Assembly (NCBI GenBank): GCA_031292555.1
Contig: JARLGV010000072.1
Coordinates: 1-64,000, forward strand
Source of the DNA: Fimbriimonas sp.
Lineage (GTDB): Bacteria; Armatimonadota; Fimbriimonadia; Fimbriimonadales; Fimbriimonadaceae
DNA length: 64,000 nucleotides
Direction of reading: 5' to 3'
In this document: piece by piece, positions 25,870 to 34,482 of the stretch
How the letters are laid out: the number at the start of each line of letters is the position of its first letter
Numbering within the stretch: position 1 is the first letter of the stretch
Notes under the pieces: model-generated
What the model was told of the DNA's origin: nothing
What the model saw: only the letters and a program-made list of their open reading frames with translations
Database searches by the model: none
Translations under genes and position numbers: made by a program

Positions 25870-27028
25870 CGCTACGCTCCGTCTTTGCAATGTGGTCGGC
25901 CATTCGCCTAAATAGCCTGCCGTTACTGAGTGCGACGTTCAGCATGCCCATTGTAATCGTGTAGCCAATTTCGTTCGCTGCTCCCGCCGTACGGTCATAT
26001 ATGTCCCGATGTGGCAGTTCGTCATGAGCGTAGTATTGGAAAATCAGACGATTCCAAAGGCCCGGGTCTCGAAGCATCTCTCGCCCCCCCGAAGCGAAGT
26101 CGAAATCGCTATTCAAACGTCTCACAATTTCAATAAACGGGAATCGCTCGGCGCATCTATCAAAAACTGCGATCAAATCGCCCTTTGTCAGTCGATCGGC
26201 CATTCGTGAAGCAATTTGTTCCAAGAGGAGCGCGTTCAAGTACCTCAACCTAATCGCGTCCAAGGCGTCCTTGGACCAGTTCATTGCTGTCAATGGATCG
26301 TGTGCCTGCTCTAATGGACCGACACTGTCAACCAAGTGCTGATACAGTTTCTGGTTGTCCCAATTCAGTTCGGTATAGGCCAGGGAGCGCAGAACCGAAT
26401 GGCACCCGATCCACCGATCCAAGTCCTTGCGCTCCAAGATCGGTTCCTCACTCGATCCAGCGTTGATAAGGTGAATGACCGATTGCCAGGGCAATCGGTC
26501 CACAAGAAGCAGTTTCGCTGCGAGGAGTCTACGTCTGCGCTCTCGAGGAGTCATGTCCCTCGGGACTCCAAGAAACACTTCGTCGGCCAATCGATAGAGC
26601 GATTCACGGTCTTCGATCATTTCAATGAGTTCGTCGACGGTATTAACCTCGTCGGCAGCAACATCCACATCTTCAAGGCCGTCGATCACTCCGCCAGGAA
26701 TGCTTGAGCGGATCGCGTCTACCGTGCATCGCGAACAAGTTGTCCTCAGCCATCGCCACCAAGCTCCCGGAGATTCGAATGCCACGCTCTGACTGGAACG
26801 CCAAACTCGCTGGAATACCTCTTGAACAATATCTTCGCGATCTGTATGCGCCAGCCGATGCCCGGAAAGCTGGGCCAGCAAAAACGGGCGACTGCGCTCG
26901 AGCAGTGCGGAAAACCCCTTGCTCCGAACTTGATCGTCTGAACTTGATAACTGTCGAAGAGCCTCTTTGAGCGATTCATGAGGCGAAGACACGGTACAGA
27001 GTTTATCCGAGGTAAGCAAGGCGTGCAA
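25856..27028 (-). CDS. Sigma-70 (ECF-like) factor with long C-terminal extension
   Basis: 390 residues, about twice the usual ECF length. Residues about 35-110 match sigma region 2: REDIVQEVFQRVW (64-76) for core binding and WRWLRTTCSRCTVDAIR (91-107) for the -10 region. A clear region 4 helix-turn-helix is not evident. Instead there is an acidic linker (DVDVAADEVNTVDELIEMIED), a basic helix (PRERRRRLLAAKLLL) and a long helical tail of unknown role. The start is a TTG without an obvious ribosome site; GTG at residue 13 is an alternative. First gene of the cassette with the anti-sigma-like protein and the CHAT protease. Lack of a usual region 4 leaves open that it binds RNA polymerase but recognises promoters differently. 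Confidence 0.7.
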   Translation of the reverse strand: MHALLTSDKLCTVSSPHESLKEALRQLSSSDDQVRSKGFSALLERSRPFLLAQLSGHRLAHTDREDIVQEVFQRVWRSSQSVAFESPGAWWRWLRTTCSRCTVDAIRSSIPGGVIDGLEDVDVAADEVNTVDELIEMIEDRESLYRLADEVFLGVPRDMTPRERRRRLLAAKLLLVDRLPWQSVIHLINAGSSEEPILERKDLDRWIGCHSVLRSLAYTELNWDNQKLYQHLVDSVGPLEQAHDPLTAMNWSKDALDAIRLRYLNALLLEQIASRMADRLTKGDLIAVFDRCAERFPFIEIVRRLNSDFDFASGGREMLRDPGLWNRLIFQYYAHDELPHRDIYDRTAGAANEIGYTITMGMLNVALSNGRLFRRMADHIAKTERSDGNR

Positions 27029-27170
27029 TAAGGGGATTCAAGGACCAGAGTCTAGGATATTTGGCAAGCAGCGGGAAGAATGCTGAGAAATCTACGGAAC
27101 CAAGCAACCTTAACAGGACTGACTTGACGGCTAGGACTCGTAATACTTACCGACTGACTGGCTTGACACT

Positions 27171-27198
27171 ATTTTACGTCTATCGCTATTTACGCCAA
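27171..27198 (-). promoter_or_regulatory. Candidate promoter of the sigma/CHAT cassette
   Basis: On the minus strand TTGGCG and TAAAAT are separated by 16 bases, fitting housekeeping -35/-10 boxes, about 143 bp before the TTG start at 27028. A near-repeat (GCGTAAATAG / ACGTAAAATAG) overlaps it. Identified by eye only. Confidence 0.3.
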
Positions 27199-27241
27199 GA
27201 GCCCTAATAGTCCTAAACGGCCAAATCAGTGAACCATCGAC

Positions 27242-27907
27242 CTAGACTCTTCTGATCTTGAAGTTGAGCGATCCGCTCGGGCCAGTCATTGAACCTTCCG
27301 AACTCTCCAAAGCCCCATTTTTCAGATTAAAGGTCGCCACCGACGAAAAATACGATTGCGCCACGGCTTGACGACCTCCCTTTGCCGGCGGCACGCCGAA
27401 CGCAAGTGCCAGCTTGATCGTTGCCTTGGCAGCAGTGGCATCCACGAGAGACCCACTTCCCTTCATATGGACGAAGCCATCGTAGACCTTATCGGGCACT
27501 TCGAACGAGCCGCCAACCGGGATAGCTTCAGTTGGAAGCAACCAACTCAAGACGGGGATAACGAACGATGCGTCTTGACCACCGAATGAGTAGTCGGACG
27601 GGAACCCTGTTTCTGGAAACTGGTAAGTTGCCACACCAAATGCGCGTCGCTTGGGCAACTCCTGATCGCCGATACGACCGCGCAGATTGACGAACGAATT
27701 CGTGATTTGGGTTGTCTTGGATTCCGCCACCACCCGATCGGCGCTAAATCGCATCTCATAGTCATAATGCGCCTTACCAGCCTCCCCCTCGGAATCAACC
27801 GAAACCGCGTAGACCTGAACCTCCTTCCTTTTGAAGGCGCGATGAATTGCGATTGAAGGTGTCGCGGTCTGAAACGCGATAGCAACCAGGCAGAGGACCA
27901 TCTCCAA
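27242..27907 (-). CDS. Secreted hypothetical protein
   Basis: 221 residues. A short hydrophobic start (MVLCLVAIAFQTATPSIA) looks like a signal peptide. The mature part is beta-rich with no cysteine (KAHYDYEMRFSADRV, GVATYQFPETGFPSDYS, GGSFEVPDKVYDG, SGSLNFKIRRV), like small periplasmic or lipid-binding beta proteins. I do not recognise the family. Start TTG 27907 or ATG 27901; GGAG sits between them, too close for the ATG. It is upstream-divergent from rsgA and probably monocistronic. Confidence 0.65.
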   Translation of the reverse strand: MEMVLCLVAIAFQTATPSIAIHRAFKRKEVQVYAVSVDSEGEAGKAHYDYEMRFSADRVVAESKTTQITNSFVNLRGRIGDQELPKRRAFGVATYQFPETGFPSDYSFGGQDASFVIPVLSWLLPTEAIPVGGSFEVPDKVYDGFVHMKGSGSLVDATAAKATIKLALAFGVPPAKGGRQAVAQSYFSSVATFNLKNGALESSEGSMTGPSGSLNFKIRRV

Positions 27908-28016
27908 TGATCTTGACGGGTTCCAACCGGGATTCGTTTTGTTCCAATCACAACACGTGGTAAAGTATTCGTCACGGCGCGATGGCGCCCAAATCAGAAG
28001 CAGGAGGTAAGTGAGA

Positions 28017-28079
28017 ATGATGAGAACCCAACTAGAAGCCGCCCTTACGCCTGCCTGCGATACATCGCACGGATACTGA
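28017..28079 (+). CDS. Possible 20-residue small protein or leader peptide
   Basis: AGGAGGT at 28002-28008, the best ribosome-binding sequence in the region, lies eight bases before ATG 28017. It opens a 20-codon frame (MMRTQLEAALTPACDTSHGY) and a TGA. It is located 167 bp upstream of rsgA in the 338-bp divergent gap (27908-28245), which otherwise holds only presumed promoters. It might be a leader peptide or an independent small protein, or the site may be fortuitous. Confidence 0.35.
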   Translation: MMRTQLEAALTPACDTSHGY

Positions 28080-28245
28080 TCAACTCGCCTATTTCCCTGG
28101 CGTCAGGCTTTCACCGCATATCGGATCGATTCCGCATTCCGGTGAATGGAATCAGGACCAAACACGTACGTTCGACGGTCAGGCGTTTCTCTCGCCTCTA
28201 AGCGCCAGGCTATGCCTGCGCGCACCGCCCGTTCCGAACCAAGCG

Positions 28246-29337
28246 ATGCAAAAAGAGCAACAAGTATTTCTGAAAGAACAACTATCGATTCTGGACACCA
28301 ATGAGCGGCTGAAGCTGTACAAAAGGGCGTCCACACTACGCAAGAACCAGCAGTCGAGGCAGAAGCCTCGGGACGATGAGCGATTGAGTCGGGGCAAGTC
28401 CCTCGACGACTTTGTTCTTCAGATCCTGCTTCAGGAAACTGGCGATGTCCCTGTCGACAGAACGAGCGGCAATGGAACCGTGATTTGGCTTGGTCCCAAA
28501 TCCTGCTCGGTTCGTTCCGCAGACGAACGGGTGGAATGTTCGATACCGCGATCCATCCACGTGGCGATCGGAGATCGCGTTTCCTTTGGACCACGGGGCG
28601 ACGAGTATTCGATCGTCGCCGTTATGCCGCGTTCCACCGTCCTGTCACGGCCCGATGTCGACAACGGCCGTATCGAGCGAGTCATTGCCGCCAACGTAGA
28701 TGTCGTCGTTGTAGTCGTCTCGGTGATCGCGCCGCCGTTGCACCCACGCCTTATCGATCGCTACATGATTGCTATACAGCGCGGAGGGGCAAAGATGCTG
28801 CTTGCCATCAACAAGGTCGATTTGCTCGACGGACAAACTCGGCCGGTCGAATTGGCGAAACTGGAGCCCTACCGAGGAATCGTGGCAATGACGCTATGTT
28901 CGACAACGGATGGCACTGGCATCGATGAACTCCGAACGATGGTTACCGGGCAGACATGTGCATTTGTTGGTCACTCTGGCGTGGGCAAATCGTCACTCAT
29001 TAACGCTTTCGACCCCAACCTGCAACTGCTGACCCGCTCGGTATCGGTCGGCTATGGACGCGGAGCACATACTACGACGGCATCAACGCTTCTCCGCTTG
29101 GCCGACGGCACGCAAGTCATCGATACGCCGGGCGTACGCAGCTTTGGCCTCTGGGACATCGGCAGATCGGAACTCGCATGGTATTTCCCTGAGTTCGAGG
29201 ATTACCAATCAGACTGCAAATTCCGTAACTGCACCCACAGCCACGAGCCGGCCTGCGGAGTCAAATCAGCAGTGGCAAGAGGGTTAATCTCGAGCCCACG
29301 CTACGAAGCATATATGAGGATTCTAACCTTAGCTTAG
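28246..29337 (+). CDS. rsgA: Ribosome small subunit-dependent GTPase RsgA
   Basis: 363 residues. The circularly permuted GTPase order G4-G1-G3 is visible: NKVDLL (G4), then GHSGVGKSSLIN (P-loop), then DTPG (G3). A GYGRGAHTT switch I stretch follows the P-loop. The N-terminal OB-fold domain (about 75-130, GTVIWLGPKSCSVR) and C-terminal zinc motif CxxxxCxHxxxxxC (CKFRNCTHSHEPAC) complete the family. The protein checks late maturation of the 30S subunit and releases with GTP hydrolysis. An N-terminal extension of about 70 polar residues before the OB-fold is longer than in many homologues. ATG 28246 has no good ribosome site, so the true start could be internal. Confidence 0.95.
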   Translation: MQKEQQVFLKEQLSILDTNERLKLYKRASTLRKNQQSRQKPRDDERLSRGKSLDDFVLQILLQETGDVPVDRTSGNGTVIWLGPKSCSVRSADERVECSIPRSIHVAIGDRVSFGPRGDEYSIVAVMPRSTVLSRPDVDNGRIERVIAANVDVVVVVVSVIAPPLHPRLIDRYMIAIQRGGAKMLLAINKVDLLDGQTRPVELAKLEPYRGIVAMTLCSTTDGTGIDELRTMVTGQTCAFVGHSGVGKSSLINAFDPNLQLLTRSVSVGYGRGAHTTTASTLLRLADGTQVIDTPGVRSFGLWDIGRSELAWYFPEFEDYQSDCKFRNCTHSHEPACGVKSAVARGLISSPRYEAYMRILTLA

Positions 29338-29385
29338 GGAGTGGAGGTGTAAATTCCCCTTGGAAGTCGTGTAGGAGATCAAACG

Positions 29386-29826
29386 ATGAAGAAACTCGCC
29401 CTAGCAATATTTGTGGCTCTCATCGCATCGATCGCGGTCGCCCAAGGACCCGGTGGAATGCGCGGTGGCGGCCAACGCATGGACCCCAAGGCTCGTCTCG
29501 AAAAGATGACGAAGGACTTGGGATTGAACGCGTCGCAGTCGAAGAAGGTCGGAGACCTTCAGACCAAGATGATGGACTCGATGAAGAAACTTCGATCTGC
29601 ACCAGGAGACTTCAAGTCGAAGTTCCCCCAGATGAAGAAGATCCGTGACGAATTCGGCGCGGGCATGAAGAAGATCCTGACCCCGGCCCAGTTTGCCAAG
29701 TTTGACAAAATGGAGAAGGAGCGAATGTCTCGCATGAGAGGCATGGGGGGTCCCGGCGGACGAGGCCCCGGCGGACCCGGCGGACGAGGACCTGGCGGAC
29801 CTCCTCCAGGAAAGGGCGGAGCGTAG
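29386..29826 (+). CDS. Small exported helical protein with Gly/Pro-rich tail (Spy/CpxP-like)
   Basis: 146 residues. A signal peptide (MKKLALAIFVALIASIAVAQ) precedes a helical, Lys/Met-rich core (LGLNASQSKKVGDLQTKMM...ILTPAQFAKFDKMEKERM) whose two L-x-x-x-Q segments recall Spy/CpxP/LTXXQ periplasmic proteins. The last 30 residues are low-complexity GGRGPGGP. Role in periplasmic protein or metal stress is a guess. A GGAG site precedes ATG 29386 and a strong terminator follows, so it is a single-gene unit 48 bp after rsgA. Confidence 0.75.
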   Translation: MKKLALAIFVALIASIAVAQGPGGMRGGGQRMDPKARLEKMTKDLGLNASQSKKVGDLQTKMMDSMKKLRSAPGDFKSKFPQMKKIRDEFGAGMKKILTPAQFAKFDKMEKERMSRMRGMGGPGGRGPGGPGGRGPGGPPPGKGGA

Positions 29827-29844
29827 GCTCTCCGTGGTCGTGAA

Positions 29845-29878
29845 ACGAGGGCCCCTGAAAAGGGGCCCTCGTTTTTTT
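29845..29878 (+). terminator. Intrinsic terminator
   Basis: A perfect 12-bp stem (ACGAGGGCCCCT / AGGGGCCCTCGT) with a GAAA tetraloop is followed by TTTTTTT. It ends the small exported protein gene; it stands before the 3' end of convergent surE and has only three A bases on the other side. Confidence 0.92.
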
Positions 29879-29893
29879 GTGTGTCGGCTTGCG

Positions 29894-30670
29894 CTAAACA
29901 GTCGCGTCAACCCTGCGCATCGACTGTTCGAGTTCGCTGCGGAGGGCCTGGTCCGTCCAATCCAGACTAATCGGGCTGATACTCACGAACCCGTCGCTCA
30001 CCGCTTGCACATCGGTGCCGGGTTGGTTTGTCTCCATAACGACAACCCCGCCTTGCCAGTAATAGGGTCGACCCCATGGGTCCTGCCGTACCTCGACGCG
30101 ATCCTGATAAACCCTTTGCCCCATCTGGGTGACGCGGTGACCGCGAATCTCTACGAATTCGATGCTGGGGATGTTTACATTCAGAAACGACAGGGGCCTA
30201 AGCGGCGCTTCGACTAGCATGCTCCAGTTCTCGCGGAGCCAGGTTGCGCCAGTTTCGTAGTGGATAGGGGCCCCGCTTACGAACAAAGCCATGCTCAGCG
30301 CAATGCTTCGAATGCCATTGATCGTGCCTTCCATCGCTCCGGCTACCGTACCGCTGTAGGTGATGTCGAATCCAAGGTTGGGACCGTTGTTCACTCCGCT
30401 GAGCACCAGGTCGCAACCATCCGGCCAGGCAACCGTCAGACCGACGTTCACGCAATCGACCGGTAAGCCGTTTACCTCGTAGGCTTCGACTCCGTCCCAT
30501 TTATGCTCGGTGACTCTCAGGGGATCTCGCATCGTCATGGAGTGACCGCATGCCGACCGTTCTCGGTCCGGCGCAACAACCTTGACTTCTCCAAATCTAC
30601 GGGCCACTTCGACGAGCGAGATCAGTCCCTGAGCCCGGATCCCGTCATCGTTCGTAATCAGAATTCGCAT
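29894..30670 (-). CDS. surE: 5'/3'-nucleotidase SurE
   Basis: 258 residues, the usual size. The N-terminus MRILITNDDG supplies the two metal-binding aspartates (Asp8, Asp9). PDRERSACGHSMT, the acidic/Asn stretch LVLSGVNNGPNLGFD and SGTVAGAMEG form the rest of the active site. The enzyme removes phosphate from nucleoside monophosphates and is linked to survival under stress. It is convergent with the small exported protein and divergent (83 bp) from the cyclase/NB-ARC gene, with which it may share a promoter region. Confidence 0.95.
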   Translation of the reverse strand: MRILITNDDGIRAQGLISLVEVARRFGEVKVVAPDRERSACGHSMTMRDPLRVTEHKWDGVEAYEVNGLPVDCVNVGLTVAWPDGCDLVLSGVNNGPNLGFDITYSGTVAGAMEGTINGIRSIALSMALFVSGAPIHYETGATWLRENWSMLVEAPLRPLSFLNVNIPSIEFVEIRGHRVTQMGQRVYQDRVEVRQDPWGRPYYWQGGVVVMETNQPGTDVQAVSDGFVSISPISLDWTDQALRSELEQSMRRVDATV

Positions 30671-30753
30671 GTGGCCCCATAGCGTACCTATCGCCTTGTC
30701 CAGATACGATTTACATTGCCCGCTGGGCCGGAGCGGATAGACTAGAGACGGAT

Positions 30754-33366
30754 ATGTCCCACTCGTCGACCCTAACCTTTATGTTCACCGACATAGAAGG
30801 GGGTACCCACCAATGGGACAGCCGGCAAGACCACACTAGAGTCCGGCTGGAGCGTCACGACGCCATCCTGCACACTGCAATTGACGGAAGCGGCGGACGC
30901 GTCTTCAAGAAAATCGGCAGTTCGTTCTACGCTGTCTTTCCAGATGCCGTCGGAGCGGTCCATGCTGCCCTCCAAGCTCAAACCGAAATGGGTGGCGACG
31001 CCAACGACCGGGTACCGATCCGAACCCGCATCGCTATTCACACGGGCGAGGCGGAGTGCCGTGACTCCGACTATTACGGTCCGCCGCTTAACCGAGTTGC
31101 CCGAATGCTAACACTCGGCTCAGGTGGTCAGACCCTTCTCTCGGAAAGCACCTATATGCTTGCCAAGACGGGACTGCCTGCCGATGTCTCGTTTCGCGAC
31201 CTCGGAGAGCACCGGCTGAAGGATCTCCAAAGGCCCGAGCACATCTACCAACTCCAGCATGCCGGGCTTCAAGAGACTTTTAGGGCGCTTCGTTCGCTCG
31301 ACGCGCTGCCAAACAACCTGCCCCAACAGGTCACCAACTTCATCGGTCGGGAGCGCGAACTGCGTGAGATAAAGAAGCTCCTATCCGGCACCAAGATGCT
31401 GACGTTGACGGGCGCCGGGGGCACCGGCAAGACCCGCCTAGGTCTGGAAGTCGCCGTCGACCTGCTCGACGCCACGGGAGACGGCTCGTGGCTCGTGGAG
31501 TTCGGCTCCGTCTCCGATGCCGGGCTCGTGGTTCAAACGATCGCAAGTACATTGGGCGTACGCGAAGAGCCGATCCGCCCACTCTCCGAGACTCTGCTTG
31601 CGTTCCTCAAACCGAAAAAGATGCTCCTCATGCTCGACAACGCCGAGCACCTATTGGATGCCATATCGGCGATCGTGACTGCGATAGTCGACCAATGCCC
31701 AACCGTTCAACTGCTGGTGACGAGCCGTGAGCCGCTTGGGCTTGCCACAGAACTGACATATCGAGTGCCTTCACTCACGATGCCCGATCCCGACCGTCAA
31801 TACTCCCAGGATTCGGTGGTTTCTTTTGAGTCAGTGAAGCTATTCGTCGACCGGGCTATTCTCGCCCTCCCAACGTTTGCAGTTACGTCACAGAATGCGA
31901 CCGCAATCGCCCAGCTCTGCCATCGCTTGGATGGGATTCCTCTCGCTATCGAGTTGGCGGCGGCCCGAGTGCGCGCCCTCCAAGTAGAGCGTATTGCTGA
32001 AAGGTTGGACGATCGGTTTCGGTTGCTCACCGGTGGCTCACGAACCGCCCTTCCGCGCCAGCAGACCCTCCGTGCGATGATCGACTGGAGTTACGACCTC
32101 CTGAATGACAAAGAGCGAACCATGCTACGGCGCCTTTCAGTTTTTTCGGGCGGATGGTCGGCGGCGGCTGTGTCCAGCATCTGCTCGGACGACTCCGTCG
32201 AGCCGGATGAGATCGGCGACCTCATGCAGTCGCTTGTAGATAAGTCCCTGGCAATCTTCGACGGATCGATCAGTCGGTTCCGTCTTTCGGAAACGGTCCG
32301 AGCCTACGGTCGCGAAGCGCTTGTGAATGGCGGAGAGAGCCCTACAATGCGTACCCGCCATCTCAACCATTTTGGCTCTTTGGCAGTATCCACCGAGGAT
32401 TCGCTGTCCAGTTTGAAGGCAGTTGAGGCGCTGGCAATGCTGGACGCCGAACAGAAAAACTTGCGGGCTGCGATCGAATGGGGGCTGGAGGACGGCGACC
32501 CCGTGGATGCTATTCGCCTGGCAAACGCACTCTCTATGTTCTTCCAGGTACGGGGCGAATTTACCGAGGGCTCGACGATTTACCAGTCGCTCTTGGCAAA
32601 GGTGCCGGTGAGCGCAAGATCCGAGCGTGCCACCGCCCTCGCTTCGCTCGGAGTGCTGAGCTTTCGCCTCACCCTCTATCCGGAAGCCAGAACTGCCCTT
32701 AGAGAAAGTCTGGCCTTGTTCCTTGAGCTCGAGGATGACTATGGCGCCGCGAAGGCGGTCAACACGATGGGCGTCATATCGCTCCAACTCGGAGACTACG
32801 AAGACGCTTCAAATTCATTCGAGCATGCGCTCGCCCTTTTCAAGGCGGTCAACGAGCCTCGTCGCATCGCTATGACGCTCAACAACTTGGGAATCCTCGC
32901 CGTCCACCATAACGATCTGTCGAGAGCCAGATCGCTCTATAACGAGGCGCTCGAACTAAACCGGCGAGTCGGCAATAGGGCTTTCGAGGCGGGGAATCGG
33001 ACCAACCTCGCTGACTTGGCCCTCCGCGAGGGAGACGCCCTCACCGCTAGGACGCTCGCGCGCGAGGCGTGTGAGATGCACCTGGAATTGGGGGACCGTC
33101 TGAACCTTCAAGACACGCTTGAGGTGCTGGCGCCGGCCGAGCAGATCCTCGGACGCCCCCGAATCGCCGCCCTCCTATTCGCCACGAAAGAGGCGCTGAT
33201 GGACGAACTCAAGACCAAGGTGGCTCCTTACGTATTGGAGGAATATCGGCGGAATGTCGCAAGCGTTCGGGAAGTTCTCGGCGACGAGGAATACGAGGCG
33301 ATCACCGCGAAGGGACGCACGATGACGCTCGAAGAGGTGTACCGAGCCACGCTGGTCGAAGACTAA
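30754..33366 (+). CDS. Class III cyclase domain (metal site degenerate) - NB-ARC - TPR protein A
   Basis: 870 residues, cytosolic. The N-terminal nucleotide cyclase domain (about 5-170) has first metal ligand Asp13 (FTDIEGG) and Lys52, and the adenine/transition-state set Asp106, Asn113 and Arg117 (DYYGPPLNRVAR). The second metal ligand is replaced by Ser56 (KKIGSSF, codon 30919-30921), so a homodimer should be inactive. A STAND ATPase follows with Walker A TGAGGTGKT (219-227), Walker B MLLMLDNAEHLL and VTSREPLG, then TPR repeats (about 610-800). The paralogue at 49491 has lost the complementary residues, suggesting a heterodimeric enzyme. It is divergent from surE and apparently monocistronic. 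Confidence 0.9.
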   Translation: MSHSSTLTFMFTDIEGGTHQWDSRQDHTRVRLERHDAILHTAIDGSGGRVFKKIGSSFYAVFPDAVGAVHAALQAQTEMGGDANDRVPIRTRIAIHTGEAECRDSDYYGPPLNRVARMLTLGSGGQTLLSESTYMLAKTGLPADVSFRDLGEHRLKDLQRPEHIYQLQHAGLQETFRALRSLDALPNNLPQQVTNFIGRERELREIKKLLSGTKMLTLTGAGGTGKTRLGLEVAVDLLDATGDGSWLVEFGSVSDAGLVVQTIASTLGVREEPIRPLSETLLAFLKPKKMLLMLDNAEHLLDAISAIVTAIVDQCPTVQLLVTSREPLGLATELTYRVPSLTMPDPDRQYSQDSVVSFESVKLFVDRAILALPTFAVTSQNATAIAQLCHRLDGIPLAIELAAARVRALQVERIAERLDDRFRLLTGGSRTALPRQQTLRAMIDWSYDLLNDKERTMLRRLSVFSGGWSAAAVSSICSDDSVEPDEIGDLMQSLVDKSLAIFDGSISRFRLSETVRAYGREALVNGGESPTMRTRHLNHFGSLAVSTEDSLSSLKAVEALAMLDAEQKNLRAAIEWGLEDGDPVDAIRLANALSMFFQVRGEFTEGSTIYQSLLAKVPVSARSERATALASLGVLSFRLTLYPEARTALRESLALFLELEDDYGAAKAVNTMGVISLQLGDYEDASNSFEHALALFKAVNEPRRIAMTLNNLGILAVHHNDLSRARSLYNEALELNRRVGNRAFEAGNRTNLADLALREGDALTARTLAREACEMHLELGDRLNLQDTLEVLAPAEQILGRPRIAALLFATKEALMDELKTKVAPYVLEEYRRNVASVREVLGDEEYEAITAKGRTMTLEEVYRATLVED

Positions 33367-33398
33367 CCTGACGCCGCCGACTATCTCGCGCGCGACCG

Positions 33399-33596
33399 TT
33401 AGGAAGGCACGTGCTCGAATGGCTTTAGCATTCGGACATTCGTGAGGCAGAAGAAAAGGGTTTCTCCATCGTTCTTCTTGATTCGAATCCACTCAGAGTC
33501 CACTGCCTCCAAAAGGCCGACATCCTGCCGCTCGGTGTCTCCCTGTCTTGAGTACACGGTTATCTTCACTCCGATCAATACACTGGCTAGACTCAT
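33399..33596 (-). CDS. Small beta-barrel-like hypothetical protein
   Basis: 65 residues. The alternation of short strands (VLIGVKITVYS, VGLLEAVDSEWIRIKK, ETLFFCLTNVRMLKP) resembles an Sm-like or SH3-like barrel (as in LSM or YlmC/PRC-type proteins). The gene follows a purine-rich ribosome site (GGGGCAGG) on the minus strand. It is convergent with the cyclase/NB-ARC gene (32-bp gap) and divergent from the VanZ-like gene. Function unknown; RNA or membrane-lipid binding is only conceivable from the fold guess. Confidence 0.55.
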   Translation of the reverse strand: MSLASVLIGVKITVYSRQGDTERQDVGLLEAVDSEWIRIKKNDGETLFFCLTNVRMLKPFEHVPS

Positions 33597-33674
33597 TCGT
33601 TTGTTACCTGCCCCATATTCTTACTGATTTCTGCCGTGCTTGTCGCGCACAGAAATAGGGAACGATCATAGCAC

Positions 33675-34472
33675 TTGATCGGGTTCAATCTCGTCGTGAG
33701 GTGGATTGTACGAGGACTGACGTTCATTGCGGGATTCCTCGGTGCGACTGCTCTTGCGATCCTCCTGTGCGACTGCTATCCGACGGCATGGATGCCGGTC
33801 TCGATGGGTGTGGCGACGGCTTTTGTCGTCAGGGCCCAGGGTTGGATGCGTTCTACTGGCATGGACTACCGGTTCGTCCTCCCCATGGCCTTGGGAACGA
33901 CCTTCACTTACTGCTTGTCCATGAAACCGGCCGACTCGCGCATCGGCATTCCGCTACCGTCGCTTGTCCTGGCTTTGGAGGGCATCACATTCGCGATCTG
34001 CTTTTGGCGGTTCGCCAGAATCGGCCTGGCGAGACCGGAAACGGCGGCGACGACAGCATGGCTCATCGTGCCCGTTCTCGCCGGGTGTTTCTTGGGATAT
34101 GTCAGTGGAAGTATCGGCGGGGCGAACCACATGCAGAACTGGCTGATCCGACTCTTCCATGTCAGCCCGGAAATGGCAGAGCCGATTATCCGATGGATCC
34201 GCAAGTCGATCCACTTCGTCGCGTATGGAACCGTCGGCTACTGCTTGCTTCGCGCAGCGTTTGCTGGGCGAGCATCTCGCCGAGCGTCCTTGTTCTTTGC
34301 TCTCCTTTGCACGCTATCGTTGGCTTCCTTTGACGAGTTTCGCCAAACGACAGCCCCAAACCGCACCGGCTCCGCATTTGACGTCGCCCTCGATCTATCC
34401 GGCTCCGCGGCATTCTGCCTTGTCGGGCTCGTCTTCGGACGGAACGCACCCCGCAAACGCTCTCTCGCGTAA
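33675..34472 (+). CDS. VanZ-like membrane protein
   Basis: 265 residues with about seven hydrophobic helices. The second half carries the VanZ pattern: RKSIHFVAYGTVGYCLL, then DEFRQTTAPNRTGSAFDVALDLSGS, corresponding to H-x-x-x-Y, DE-x-x-Q and D-x-x-x-x-x-G family positions. The N-terminal half holds additional helices. VanZ-family proteins are poorly understood envelope proteins, some linked to glycopeptide tolerance. The start is uncertain: TTG 33675 is the longest, GTG 33693 is possible. The next gene starts 11 bp downstream and may be co-transcribed. Confidence 0.8.
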   Translation: MIGFNLVVRWIVRGLTFIAGFLGATALAILLCDCYPTAWMPVSMGVATAFVVRAQGWMRSTGMDYRFVLPMALGTTFTYCLSMKPADSRIGIPLPSLVLALEGITFAICFWRFARIGLARPETAATTAWLIVPVLAGCFLGYVSGSIGGANHMQNWLIRLFHVSPEMAEPIIRWIRKSIHFVAYGTVGYCLLRAAFAGRASRRASLFFALLCTLSLASFDEFRQTTAPNRTGSAFDVALDLSGSAAFCLVGLVFGRNAPRKRSLA

Positions 34473-34482
34473 CATAGGTGAT

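Noticed and set aside
20816-27028. A CRISPR type III-E (Craspase) locus
   Set aside because: Despite the CHAT/sigma parallel there is no gRAMP/Cas7-11 gene, no array and no Csx30 that I can recognise.
34159-34482. N-terminal extension of the first STN-like paralogue
   Set aside because: It would overlap most of the VanZ-like gene's C-terminal half out of frame; a signal peptide begins at 34483 as in the two paralogues.
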